Source: Candidatus Aquidulcis sp. (GTDB lineage Bacteria > Chloroflexota > Anaerolineae > Anaerolineales > UBA4823). From it: a stretch of 64,000 nucleotides of DNA. Both the position numbers and the translations under genes were made by a program. This document shows, in pieces, positions 16,364-23,484 of this stretch; within the stretch, counting starts at the first letter, position 1; each line of letters starts with the position of its first letter. The stretch is taken from assembly GCA_020723385.1 (NCBI GenBank), contig DYIZ01000005.1, positions 18,325 to 82,324 on the forward strand, read 5' to 3'. The notes below the pieces were generated by a model that ran no database searches, was not told the origin of the DNA, and worked only from the letters and a program-made list of their open reading frames with translations.

Positions 16364-17059
16364 ATGTCTCAAGTGATCCTCGTTGTTGACGACGAACCCA
16401 AGGTAGCCCGTCTCGCTCGCGATTATCTGGAGAAAAACGGATTCCGCGTGATCACCGCCGCAGATGGTCAATCTGCCCTGGCAACTGCCCGCCGCGAAAA
16501 ACCCGATCTCATCATCCTCGACCTCATGCTCCCCCAGATAGACGGGCGTGAAGTCTGCCGCATCCTGCGCCGTGAGAGCGGCGACCTCGGTCGTACGCCC
16601 ATCATCATGCTCACCGCTCTCTCCGAAGAGATTGACCAGGTCACCGGTCTCGAGATTGGCGCAGACGATTACATCACCAAACCATTCTCGGTGCGAGCGC
16701 TGGTGGCGCGCGTGCGGGCGCTGCTCCGCAGAACCCGCGGCGATGTCAGAGCGCCGGGCATCATCCGCTCCGGCAGGCTCGAAATTGACCCGGAGAAGTA
16801 TCTCGTTACGCTCGATGGCAATCCCATCAAGCTCACCCCGAACGAGTTCAAGCTCTTGCAGATACTTGCCAGCCGGCCAGGGCAAACCCTGACCCGTGAA
16901 CAACTACTCGATGAACTGCACGGCGCCGCCTCCAGTTTCGACCGCAGCGTCGACTCGCACATCAAAAACTTGCGCAAGAAGCTCGAAGCTGCAACGGGCG
17001 AATCCATGATCGAAACGGTCTATGGCGTTGGCTATCGGTTCAACGAACCCGCCCTGTAA
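16364..17059 (+). CDS. OmpR-family response regulator
   Basis: 231 residues. REC domain (1-120) with acidic pair D10-D11, phosphoacceptor D53 (IILDLMLPQ), switch Thr in MLTALSE and Lys in YITKPF. A winged-helix DNA-binding domain (~135-228) ends in the usual VYGVGYRF. ATG 16364 is chosen over 16259 because the longer frame lies inside the previous gene and the REC fold starts immediately here. The partner kinase follows after 15 bases, so this is a cotranscribed two-component pair. Confidence 0.95.
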   Translation: MSQVILVVDDEPKVARLARDYLEKNGFRVITAADGQSALATARREKPDLIILDLMLPQIDGREVCRILRRESGDLGRTPIIMLTALSEEIDQVTGLEIGADDYITKPFSVRALVARVRALLRRTRGDVRAPGIIRSGRLEIDPEKYLVTLDGNPIKLTPNEFKLLQILASRPGQTLTREQLLDELHGAASSFDRSVDSHIKNLRKKLEAATGESMIETVYGVGYRFNEPAL

Positions 17060-17074
17060 CATCTGTCTTTCCTT

Positions 17075-18139
17075 ATGACCACCCCCGCCAATCGCCCCCG
17101 CCGCGCAATCCGTTTTTTTTCTTACCTGCTCATCATCTTTCTCATCCTCGTTTGTTTCGTGGGTGGATTTTCCGCGATTCTATTTGAAATCTTTACCCAA
17201 TCCTCCACAGCAAAATCCAGTTGGCTCCTGCTTTGCGCTGGGCCAGTCATATTTGTGACACTCGTCATCTTCGTCCTTTTTAATTTATATATGCGTTTCG
17301 GGCGGCCGCTCGAACAACTTTTCAAAACCATTAACGCGGTTGAAGCCGGCGACCTTTCCGCGCGTGTGCCTGTAACCAAATCGGAGATGTTCAGCGATTT
17401 GATAAAGCGCTTCAACAAAATGGTTGGCGAGCTGGAACGCGCCGAACAACAACGCCGCAACCTCACTGCCGACATCGCCCACGAGCTTCGCACACCACTC
17501 CACATCATCCAGGGCAACCTCGAAGGCATCGTGGATGGCGTTTACCAACCGACGCCCGAACACATCAACGCCACATTGGATGAAACCCGGCTTCTAGCCC
17601 GCCTCGTCAATGACTTGCAGACGCTTTCCCTCGCCGAAACGGGCCAACTCCCGCTCCACCCCACCCGCTTCCTGCTTGCTGATCTCGTGGTGGATCTCAC
17701 TACGGGCTTTTCCTCTCAAGCCGCCTCCCTCGGTATTGACCTGCAAACCAGCCTCGCACACCCAAATCAAGAACTCACTGCGGACTACGATCGGTTGTAT
17801 CAAGTTTTCTCCAACCTCATCTCGAATGCCCTGCGCCATACCCCTCAGGGTGGGACTATTTCCATCTACACCGAATCGATCCAGAATGATTCACAAGATA
17901 CGATGAACTCCGTACGTATCTCGATCCAGGATACCGGCTCGGGCATCTCCCCGGAAGATCTTCCCTTTATCTTCGACCGCTTCTGGCGTGGAGATAAATC
18001 GCGCAGTGAAAGGACCCACAGCGGTTTGGGGTTGGCAATCACCCGGCAGCTCGTCCAGGCGCACGGCGGGAACATTGATGTGCAGAGCGAAGTGGGCCGT
18101 GGCACCACTTTTATCATCGAATTGCCGCAGAGCAATTAA
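17075..18139 (+). CDS. membrane sensor histidine kinase (HAMP-HisKA-HATPase)
   Basis: 354 residues. Two transmembrane helices (~14-38 and ~48-70) with almost no periplasmic loop, HAMP (~72-125), dimerisation/phosphoacceptor helix with ADIAHELRTPLH (His ~137), and HATPase with N box NLISNALRHT, G1 DTGSGI, F box FDRFWRGD and G2 SGLGLAI. The short extracytoplasmic part suggests an intramembrane-sensing or envelope-stress-type kinase. Cognate regulator is the gene 15 bases upstream. Confidence 0.94.
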   Translation: MTTPANRPRRAIRFFSYLLIIFLILVCFVGGFSAILFEIFTQSSTAKSSWLLLCAGPVIFVTLVIFVLFNLYMRFGRPLEQLFKTINAVEAGDLSARVPVTKSEMFSDLIKRFNKMVGELERAEQQRRNLTADIAHELRTPLHIIQGNLEGIVDGVYQPTPEHINATLDETRLLARLVNDLQTLSLAETGQLPLHPTRFLLADLVVDLTTGFSSQAASLGIDLQTSLAHPNQELTADYDRLYQVFSNLISNALRHTPQGGTISIYTESIQNDSQDTMNSVRISIQDTGSGISPEDLPFIFDRFWRGDKSRSERTHSGLGLAITRQLVQAHGGNIDVQSEVGRGTTFIIELPQSN

Positions 18140-18335
18140 GGAAATAGCCCTGGCAGGTTGTCGAAATCTTCCTACGCTGCTCACCTCCTCACCGCTCATT
18201 GATTACACTCTGCCTGTGTTGGTATTTGCATCAATCTGCTGCGGGGGGCTGATGGTCTCGCTTACGAACTTATAATGCCGCTTACTTGGATTTCCAATGA
18301 GGTTCCGCGATAATTATTTACGGCATCTCGACTGC

Positions 18336-18341
18336 TAGAAT
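18336..18341 (+). promoter_or_regulatory. extended -10 element before helicase gene
   Basis: TGC-TAGAAT lies 11 bases before ATG 18353, with aggaga between them. This gives a very short leader. The 213-base gap upstream (18140-18352) shows no other feature. Confidence 0.45.
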
Positions 18342-18352
18342 CCCAGGAGAAA

Positions 18353-20752
18353 ATGCAAACCGATATTGCCCCTCAGATTGAAAAATCCCAACCTCATGTT
18401 GTCTCAGTCCGCAGCCTGGTGGAATTTGTATTGCAGACGGGTGACATAACCCCTGGCGGGTTTCAAAGGCGTGACCGCGCCCAGCTTGGCACACAAGGCC
18501 ATAAGCACGTACAGCGCTCCCGCCCCGAAGGCTATGAAACCGAGGTAGAAATCGCTTACCGGGTTGAAGGCGCTGACCCGCCCCTGGAAGTGCGCGGCCG
18601 GATTGATGGTTTGTACGCCAACCAGGAGCCGGTGATCCTCGAAGAGATCAAAACCACCACCCTGAGCCTGGATCTGGTGAGCGAGCAGCACAACCCACTG
18701 CATTGGGCACAGGCACAGTGCTATGCCTACATGTATGCCCAACAGCATAATCTCAGCGGAGTTTGCATTCACCTGACCTATTATCATTTAGATAGCCAGC
18801 AAGAAAAAACCTTTGAACGCCATTTTACATTTTTTGAGCTGCAAACCTTTTTCAGCGACTTGATCATCCCCTACCTGGACTGGTTTCGAAAAATTTATGC
18901 ATGGCAGGCCAGGCGCGACCAATCTATTCACCAGCTCGATTTCCCCTATGTTGAGTATCGCCCAGGCCAGCGAGAGATGGCGGTGGCAGTCTACAAAGCC
19001 ATCCGGGCCAATGATCGCCTTTACGTCCAATCGCCAACGGGGGTGGGGAAGACCATCGCCGCCCTTTTCCCGGCGGTCAAGGCCCTGGGTCAAGGGCTGG
19101 CAGCCAAGATTTTTTACCTGACAGCAAAAACATCCGGGCGGCTGGCGGCCGAAAAAGCCCTGGATGATATGCGCCAGGCCAATTTGCAGTTCAAAAGCGT
19201 GACTCTGACGGCCAAAGAAAAGATCTGTTTTTGCCCGCCAGTCAACTGTGACCCGGAAGTCTGTGTCTTTGCCCGTGATTATTTTGGCAAAGTCAAAAGG
19301 GCCTTGGGGGAGTTCGACCGGACCCAAGCTTTTACTCGCCCGGTGATCGAAGACATCGCCCAGCAGTATCAGCTCTGCCCGTTTGAGTTTTCGCTGGACC
19401 TGGCGCTATGGGTGGACTGCATCATTTGTGATTACAACTATGCGTTTGATCCGCGGGTCTATCTGCACCGCTTTTTTGACCTCAGTTCTGAACTGTATAT
19501 CTTTCTGGTGGACGAAGCTCACAATCTTCCCGACCGGGCCAGAGCGATGTATTCGGCGGAACTGGATAAAAAGACAGTGTTGGACCTCCAACGTAGGCTG
19601 AAACCGTATTTGCCTGTGCTGGCCAAAAAGCTGAGTGCGATCAATAAGATCCTGCTGGAGACCCGCAAAGCGTGCCAGGCGGAAGGCAAACAAGCGCTGG
19701 TTGAGCACGTGCCCCCTGAAAAACTGCTCAAGGTCATCCGCGAATTCAGCCAAAAAGCAGAAGACTGGTTGGTCTTGAATCAGGCTGCTGAGTTCCGGCA
19801 GGAACTGTTGGAGTTTTATTTCTTGTGCCTGAATTACTTGCGCACGGCCGAATATTTCGATACGTTCTACGTGTCCTACTTTGAGCGCCAGGGGCAAGGC
19901 AATCTCAAGGCCAAGTTATTCTGCCTGGATCCTGCCCCCATGCTGGCTGCCCCGCTGGAACGCAGCCAATCGGCCATCTTTTTTTCAGCGACGCTGCTGC
20001 CAATGGATTATTTCAAGCAGCTCTTGACCGGTGCGGCAGATCATCCCCAGCGCATCTTCCAATCCCCTTTCCCGCCGGAGAATGTCAGCCTGTTGATCCA
20101 CAACGGCATCGCCACCAAATACGCACAGCGGGCTGATTCTTATACTGAGATTGCCTCGGTAATTGAAACCATCTGCTGCGCGCAGGTTGGCAATTACCTG
20201 GTTTTCTTTCCATCCTATGCCTATCTGGCGGCGGTGCTTGAGCTGCTCAAAGAAAGGCTACTGGAAAGACAACAGACGCCAGGCTGGCGGCTCCTCGTTC
20301 AGGATCGGGGCATGACGGAATCAACGCGCGAGGCCTTTCTGGCCCAGTTTTCGGCTGGTAACCGGGAAACGCTGATCGGTTTTGCCGTCATGGGCGGCGT
20401 TTTTGGCGAAGGGATTGACCTGGTGGGAGATCGGTTGATTGGCGCTGTAGTTGTAGGCGTGGGGGTACCGCAAGTGTGCCTGGAGAATGACTTGATCAAA
20501 GAGTATTTTGATCGCCTAAACGGCAGCGGTTTTGCTTACGCTTACCAATATCCAGGGTTCAACCGGGTGCTGCAGGCGACCGGGCGGGTCATTCGCACGG
20601 AGACGGACCGGGGGATCATTGTACTGATTGACGAACGCTTTACCCATACGCGTTACCGCCATTTATTCCCTGCACACTGGCGGGGATTTCAAGTTGTCCA
20701 AAGCACCAGCGAGATTAAAGATAAATTGGCGGGCTTCTGGTCGCAGGCTTAA
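18353..20752 (+). CDS. XPD/DinG-like helicase with N-terminal PD-(D/E)XK nuclease domain
   Basis: 799 residues. The N-terminal ~170 residues match a Cas4/RecB-type nuclease core: RGRIDGLY supplies the Asp and ILEEIKT the E-x-K. The helicase part begins with a Q-like RPGQREM block, Walker A SPTGVGKT (~226-233), a cysteine set compatible with an Fe-S cluster (CFCPPVNC, EVCVFA, QLCPF), Walker B/DEAH VDEAHNL, and C-terminal motifs GVFGEGIDL and QATGRVIRT. This is a superfamily 2 DEAD_2 helicase expected to unwind DNA 5'-3'. It appears monocistronic; a DNA-repair or defence role is inferred only. Confidence 0.9.
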   Translation: MQTDIAPQIEKSQPHVVSVRSLVEFVLQTGDITPGGFQRRDRAQLGTQGHKHVQRSRPEGYETEVEIAYRVEGADPPLEVRGRIDGLYANQEPVILEEIKTTTLSLDLVSEQHNPLHWAQAQCYAYMYAQQHNLSGVCIHLTYYHLDSQQEKTFERHFTFFELQTFFSDLIIPYLDWFRKIYAWQARRDQSIHQLDFPYVEYRPGQREMAVAVYKAIRANDRLYVQSPTGVGKTIAALFPAVKALGQGLAAKIFYLTAKTSGRLAAEKALDDMRQANLQFKSVTLTAKEKICFCPPVNCDPEVCVFARDYFGKVKRALGEFDRTQAFTRPVIEDIAQQYQLCPFEFSLDLALWVDCIICDYNYAFDPRVYLHRFFDLSSELYIFLVDEAHNLPDRARAMYSAELDKKTVLDLQRRLKPYLPVLAKKLSAINKILLETRKACQAEGKQALVEHVPPEKLLKVIREFSQKAEDWLVLNQAAEFRQELLEFYFLCLNYLRTAEYFDTFYVSYFERQGQGNLKAKLFCLDPAPMLAAPLERSQSAIFFSATLLPMDYFKQLLTGAADHPQRIFQSPFPPENVSLLIHNGIATKYAQRADSYTEIASVIETICCAQVGNYLVFFPSYAYLAAVLELLKERLLERQQTPGWRLLVQDRGMTESTREAFLAQFSAGNRETLIGFAVMGGVFGEGIDLVGDRLIGAVVVGVGVPQVCLENDLIKEYFDRLNGSGFAYAYQYPGFNRVLQATGRVIRTETDRGIIVLIDERFTHTRYRHLFPAHWRGFQVVQSTSEIKDKLAGFWSQA

Positions 20753-20886
20753 GGAGATTCCCGTTCGATCATTTGATGTAGGAGTTGTTCAAGATTTCAG
20801 GCAACTCAACCTGAGAGCCGGTCCCGGCACAGCGGTGCATGAGCAAATTATGGGCATGGACGAAATAAATTTTTGCTGTAAATAGC

Positions 20887-21375
20887 TTATGAATGGAACT
20901 CAGCAATGAGTGAAACCGCCATGCTTGTTGCGCCCTCGGCATATTGCAGGCAGCGTTCCATGAGATGATTTTCCATGAAATACCGCTGTCCTTCATCGGT
21001 GGCTAGGTCGCAACCGATCAATTGGCGGCAATTGATAGAACCATATTGCCTTTCAAAACAGCTGATCAATTTTTGAGTAAGAGCATAGCTGACCTCAATT
21101 GATTCAGCAGGTGAATTTCTACCAGCAACGAGATTGATCCCCATGATCGCCCCGCTAACAGCTCCACACATGCCGCCGGTACGGGAAATGCCACTGCAAA
21201 ACCCTGTTGCAATCCTGGGAATCAAATCGGATTGGATGCCCTGGCTTTCCGCTATCGCCAGCAGCACACTCTCTGCACAGAAAAAACCTGACCGGAACAG
21301 TTCCAGGCTACGTTGTGAGGCTTGTTCGCTATCAAATTCCAGGATCGGATTTTTTTCTTTTTTCATTTGAGACAT
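20887..21375 (-). CDS. C_GCAxxG_C_C-family redox protein
   Basis: 162 residues with the cysteine pattern of this family: FFCAESVLLA (~32-41), FCSGISRTGGMCGAVSGAIMG, CFERQYGSINCRQLIGCDL, and a late Cys in RCLQYA. Members are small proteins of anaerobes often linked to redox or metal chemistry, with no established reaction. ATG 21375 or ATG 21366 could be the start; both follow weak ribosome binding sites. It is separated by 42 bases from the pseudogene upstream. The 134 bases between its end and the helicase hold nothing recognisable. Confidence 0.82.
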   Translation of the reverse strand: MSQMKKEKNPILEFDSEQASQRSLELFRSGFFCAESVLLAIAESQGIQSDLIPRIATGFCSGISRTGGMCGAVSGAIMGINLVAGRNSPAESIEVSYALTQKLISCFERQYGSINCRQLIGCDLATDEGQRYFMENHLMERCLQYAEGATSMAVSLIAEFHS

Positions 21376-21417
21376 CTGCTTTCTTTCCCGAGGGGGAACT
21401 CTGATACAAAAACGGGA

Positions 21418-21825
21418 TCAATTGACGCACTCGCTATTGATACTCGCCATAGCTGGGGAATTTGCCTTCAGCCATTCTTCTTCACGGCGCGACTTGAAAT
21501 CGAAGAACACCAACATGATTATAGCGTATCCGGGCGTAAGCCAGCCATGCATCAGGAATACCCATCCCACGGCGATCAAGATCCCACCGCAGTCCATCGG
21601 GCGGCGCACGAGCCGATATGGTCCCGTTTTAATCAGTGTCCCATCATCTTTGGGAATGGGATGGCGGTCAAATTCAATCCCGGCCGGAATATCGCAACTG
21701 CAAGCAGAGAGACACCTGACAACAGGATGACACCGCCGGCAATCGAACCCAGCCAATTTAAAGGGGCGATCCCGATGGCTGAAGGACTTGGGATTGGGGT
21801 TGGCAAATAGAGTCAGGACTTTCAC
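21418..21825 (-). pseudogene. broken isoprenylcysteine/phospholipid methyltransferase-like gene fused to a flavoprotein start
   Basis: The C-terminal part reads DDGTLIKTGPYRLVRRP and later RREEEWL, the signature of ICMT/PEMT-type membrane methyltransferases. The preceding methyltransferase part (WLGSIAGGVILLSG ... NLTAIPFPK) is in the +1 frame; the two join if one base is restored near 21650 in a ccc-aaa run, so there is a frameshift. The frame used at the 5' end instead begins GTG 21825 with an AAGGAG site and reads VKVLTLFANPNPKSFSH, the N-terminus of flavodoxin-fold NAD(P)H:quinone oxidoreductases. The locus therefore looks like two gene fragments joined, plus a frameshift. Confidence 0.65.
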
Positions 21826-22373
21826 TGTAGTCTCCTTTGGGTTGCAAGGGGCGTCTGCCGCAGCCCGTACCCCACGATTACGCCAAGAATAATGCTCATA
21901 ATCAGATGCATGACAAAGGATCCGCCGAACCATAGCAAGGTTGCAAGCAAATTCATCTTCAGCAGGATGGGGGTTGTCACAAGGAGCGGCTGGCTCAGGA
22001 TCTCCACATACACAAAGGCTGCAATCGTGATCTTCTTCAGTGTGCTATCACGGAGAGCAGGGAGCATCATCACGGCTGCTCCAAAGAGCAGCCCGAACAT
22101 CGGACCGACTACATAGTGCGTAACCACGCCCGTTGGAACGCCGCTGGCGATCTGCGCACCGAACAGCGCCAGGAAACGCGAAACCGTATCTCCAACGATG
22201 GAGAAGCACATCAAAGCTGGCTGCCCGAGTGCCAGTAAGGCTCCCATGAGCAGGATGTCCATCACCAGCGTGCCAGCCAGGCCTCCGAGGAAGCCCCAGG
22301 CGATCCCTCTGGCGAGAGGGGCACGTTTGACGTGCCCCTCGTTCAACAAATGCCATTGAAGTATCCTATCCAT
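21822..22373 (-). CDS. four-helix membrane protein of unknown function
   Basis: 183 residues with about four to five hydrophobic helices (~22-50, 55-80, 84-104, 115-140, 145-170) and few charged residues. No catalytic or transport motif recognised. It overlaps the upstream gene by eight bases (ATGGATAG) and its TGA overlaps the GTG of the following pseudogene, so it sits in a coupled run of small minus-strand genes. The N-terminus has a short cytoplasmic tail. Function unknown. Confidence 0.72.
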   Translation of the reverse strand: MDRILQWHLLNEGHVKRAPLARGIAWGFLGGLAGTLVMDILLMGALLALGQPALMCFSIVGDTVSRFLALFGAQIASGVPTGVVTHYVVGPMFGLLFGAAVMMLPALRDSTLKKITIAAFVYVEILSQPLLVTTPILLKMNLLATLLWFGGSFVMHLIMSIILGVIVGYGLRQTPLATQRRLQ

Positions 22374-22713
22374 TATTTTTGCTTCCTCTCAGTGCGCTTC
22401 CCAGCAGGATCAACCCCAGAGCGAGCAGCAGGATGGCGAAGATCGGGAGTTCGAACGACAGATGCAGGTACGGGCGCGCCAGTTGCAGAGCACCCAGCAG
22501 GAGCGCCAGGATGCCAAATGTGGTCGTAAACCCACCGATGGGTTCCCTTTTCCATAACCGGGCCAGGTTGAGACCGATCAGGACGATGCCGATACCGATT
22601 GCGCCTGTGCCCTCCGGCAGAGATGGGATCATTTCAGTGATTCCCCACAGGATAAAGAGAGCGCCCCATGCAATTGTGCCGAGATCAGGGTTTAACTTGC
22701 GTGTGTTTTCCAT
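22366..22713 (-). CDS. small membrane protein
   Basis: 115 residues, starting MENTRKLNPDLG at ATG 22713 with a strong ggaggaa site. The longer frame to 22899 is rejected because it overlaps the upstream gene. Four hydrophobic stretches (~14-30, 37-53, 65-80, 88-107) suggest a compact integral membrane protein. Its first 12 codons resemble those of the gene at 22985, the next one upstream, although the remainder is unrelated. Function unknown. Confidence 0.72.
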   Translation of the reverse strand: MENTRKLNPDLGTIAWGALFILWGITEMIPSLPEGTGAIGIGIVLIGLNLARLWKREPIGGFTTTFGILALLLGALQLARPYLHLSFELPIFAILLLALGLILLGSALRGSKNNG

Positions 22714-22751
22714 TTCTTCCTCCGAATATGAGTTGTCTGGTTTTGAATGAT

Positions 22752-22985
22752 TTATTCGGCTTGAGCCTTTGCCACGGTGCGATAAGCGCACGCCCTCGCC
22801 TGGTGAGCCTTCCAGCCCGGCCACCAGGTCTTGTGCCAGATGTGTAGCCGTGCAAAGATCGACTTGGGCTGCTTGATCGCCATTTTCCGGATGGGGCAAT
22901 CTGCACAGTTGTGCACCTTGTCGATAAGGAAAGCGCTCTTCGAAATTGATATTAGTTCGGGTTTAAACTGCCGTGTGTTTTCCAT
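22752..22985 (-). CDS. small CxxC protein
   Basis: 77 residues from ATG 22985, preceded by aaggagatatc. It reads MENTRQFKPELIS, then NCADCPIRKMAIKQP and a Trp-rich basic HKTWWPGWKAHQ stretch. The CxxC could bind metal or act in redox chemistry. It lies in the run of small genes from 23290 to 21822. No family with known function recognised. Confidence 0.7.
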   Translation of the reverse strand: MENTRQFKPELISISKSAFLIDKVHNCADCPIRKMAIKQPKSIFARLHIWHKTWWPGWKAHQARACAYRTVAKAQAE

Positions 22986-23017
22986 TTTGATATCTCCTTT
23001 TTGATTTGTGTTTGCTA

Positions 23018-23290
23018 CTATTTCTTTGGATTGATTTCATTCACCGAGCGTAATGTCAGGTTCAGGCTGTAGAGTTTGTTCAGAACACCCATCAGAGCGG
23101 CCTGGTCCCTGATGCGCCCGGAAAGGATCATTTCTCCGTTATCCAACAACTTCATTTCCAGGCCTTCCAGCCAATCCGTCCAGCTATCATCGAGATGACC
23201 TCTGACATGGATCTCAAAGAATCCTCCTTGGGTTCTGGCAGAAAGAGCATTCTTGTAGTCAAGGTCATTCATATCTTTATCGTTTGCCAT
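23018..23290 (-). CDS. small conserved protein of unknown function
   Basis: 90 residues from ATG 23290 with gaggaaat upstream. The sequence has a beta-alpha-beta style pattern, GFFEIHVRGHLDDSW ... GEMILSGRIRDQAALMGVLNKLYSLNLTLRSVN, with no membrane segment and no cysteine. The pattern of a short ligand-free fold ending in a helix and strand resembles small proteins seen beside membrane genes in Chloroflexota. It is first in the minus-strand run to 21418. Confidence 0.72.
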   Translation of the reverse strand: MANDKDMNDLDYKNALSARTQGGFFEIHVRGHLDDSWTDWLEGLEMKLLDNGEMILSGRIRDQAALMGVLNKLYSLNLTLRSVNEINPKK

Positions 23291-23426
23291 ATTTCCTCTG
23301 GCTCCAATATAGCAGTTTCCCCATGCAATATCATCGTTCGAAGGTTGTAGCTGGGGTTGTATTTATCCCAGCTGTAAAGGGTCTTTGATTACCCCCAGTT
23401 TGTCTCATAAATATACGCGAATCAAA

Positions 23427-23459
23427 ATGCCGGCAGTGATCAGCGCTCACCGCCGGCAT
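23427..23459 (-). terminator. intrinsic terminator of the MalT-like gene
   Basis: On the minus strand atgccggc pairs with gccggcat (8 bp) around a 17-base loop, followed by tttgatt. It lies 26 bases after the regulator stop. The rest of 23291-23484 shows no gene. Confidence 0.65.
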
Positions 23460-23484
23460 CTTGAACAATCTCTCCTGCCGCCAC

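Noticed and set aside
22714..22899. N-terminal extension of the small membrane protein
   Set aside because: It overlaps the upstream gene, while ATG 22713 has a strong ribosome binding site.
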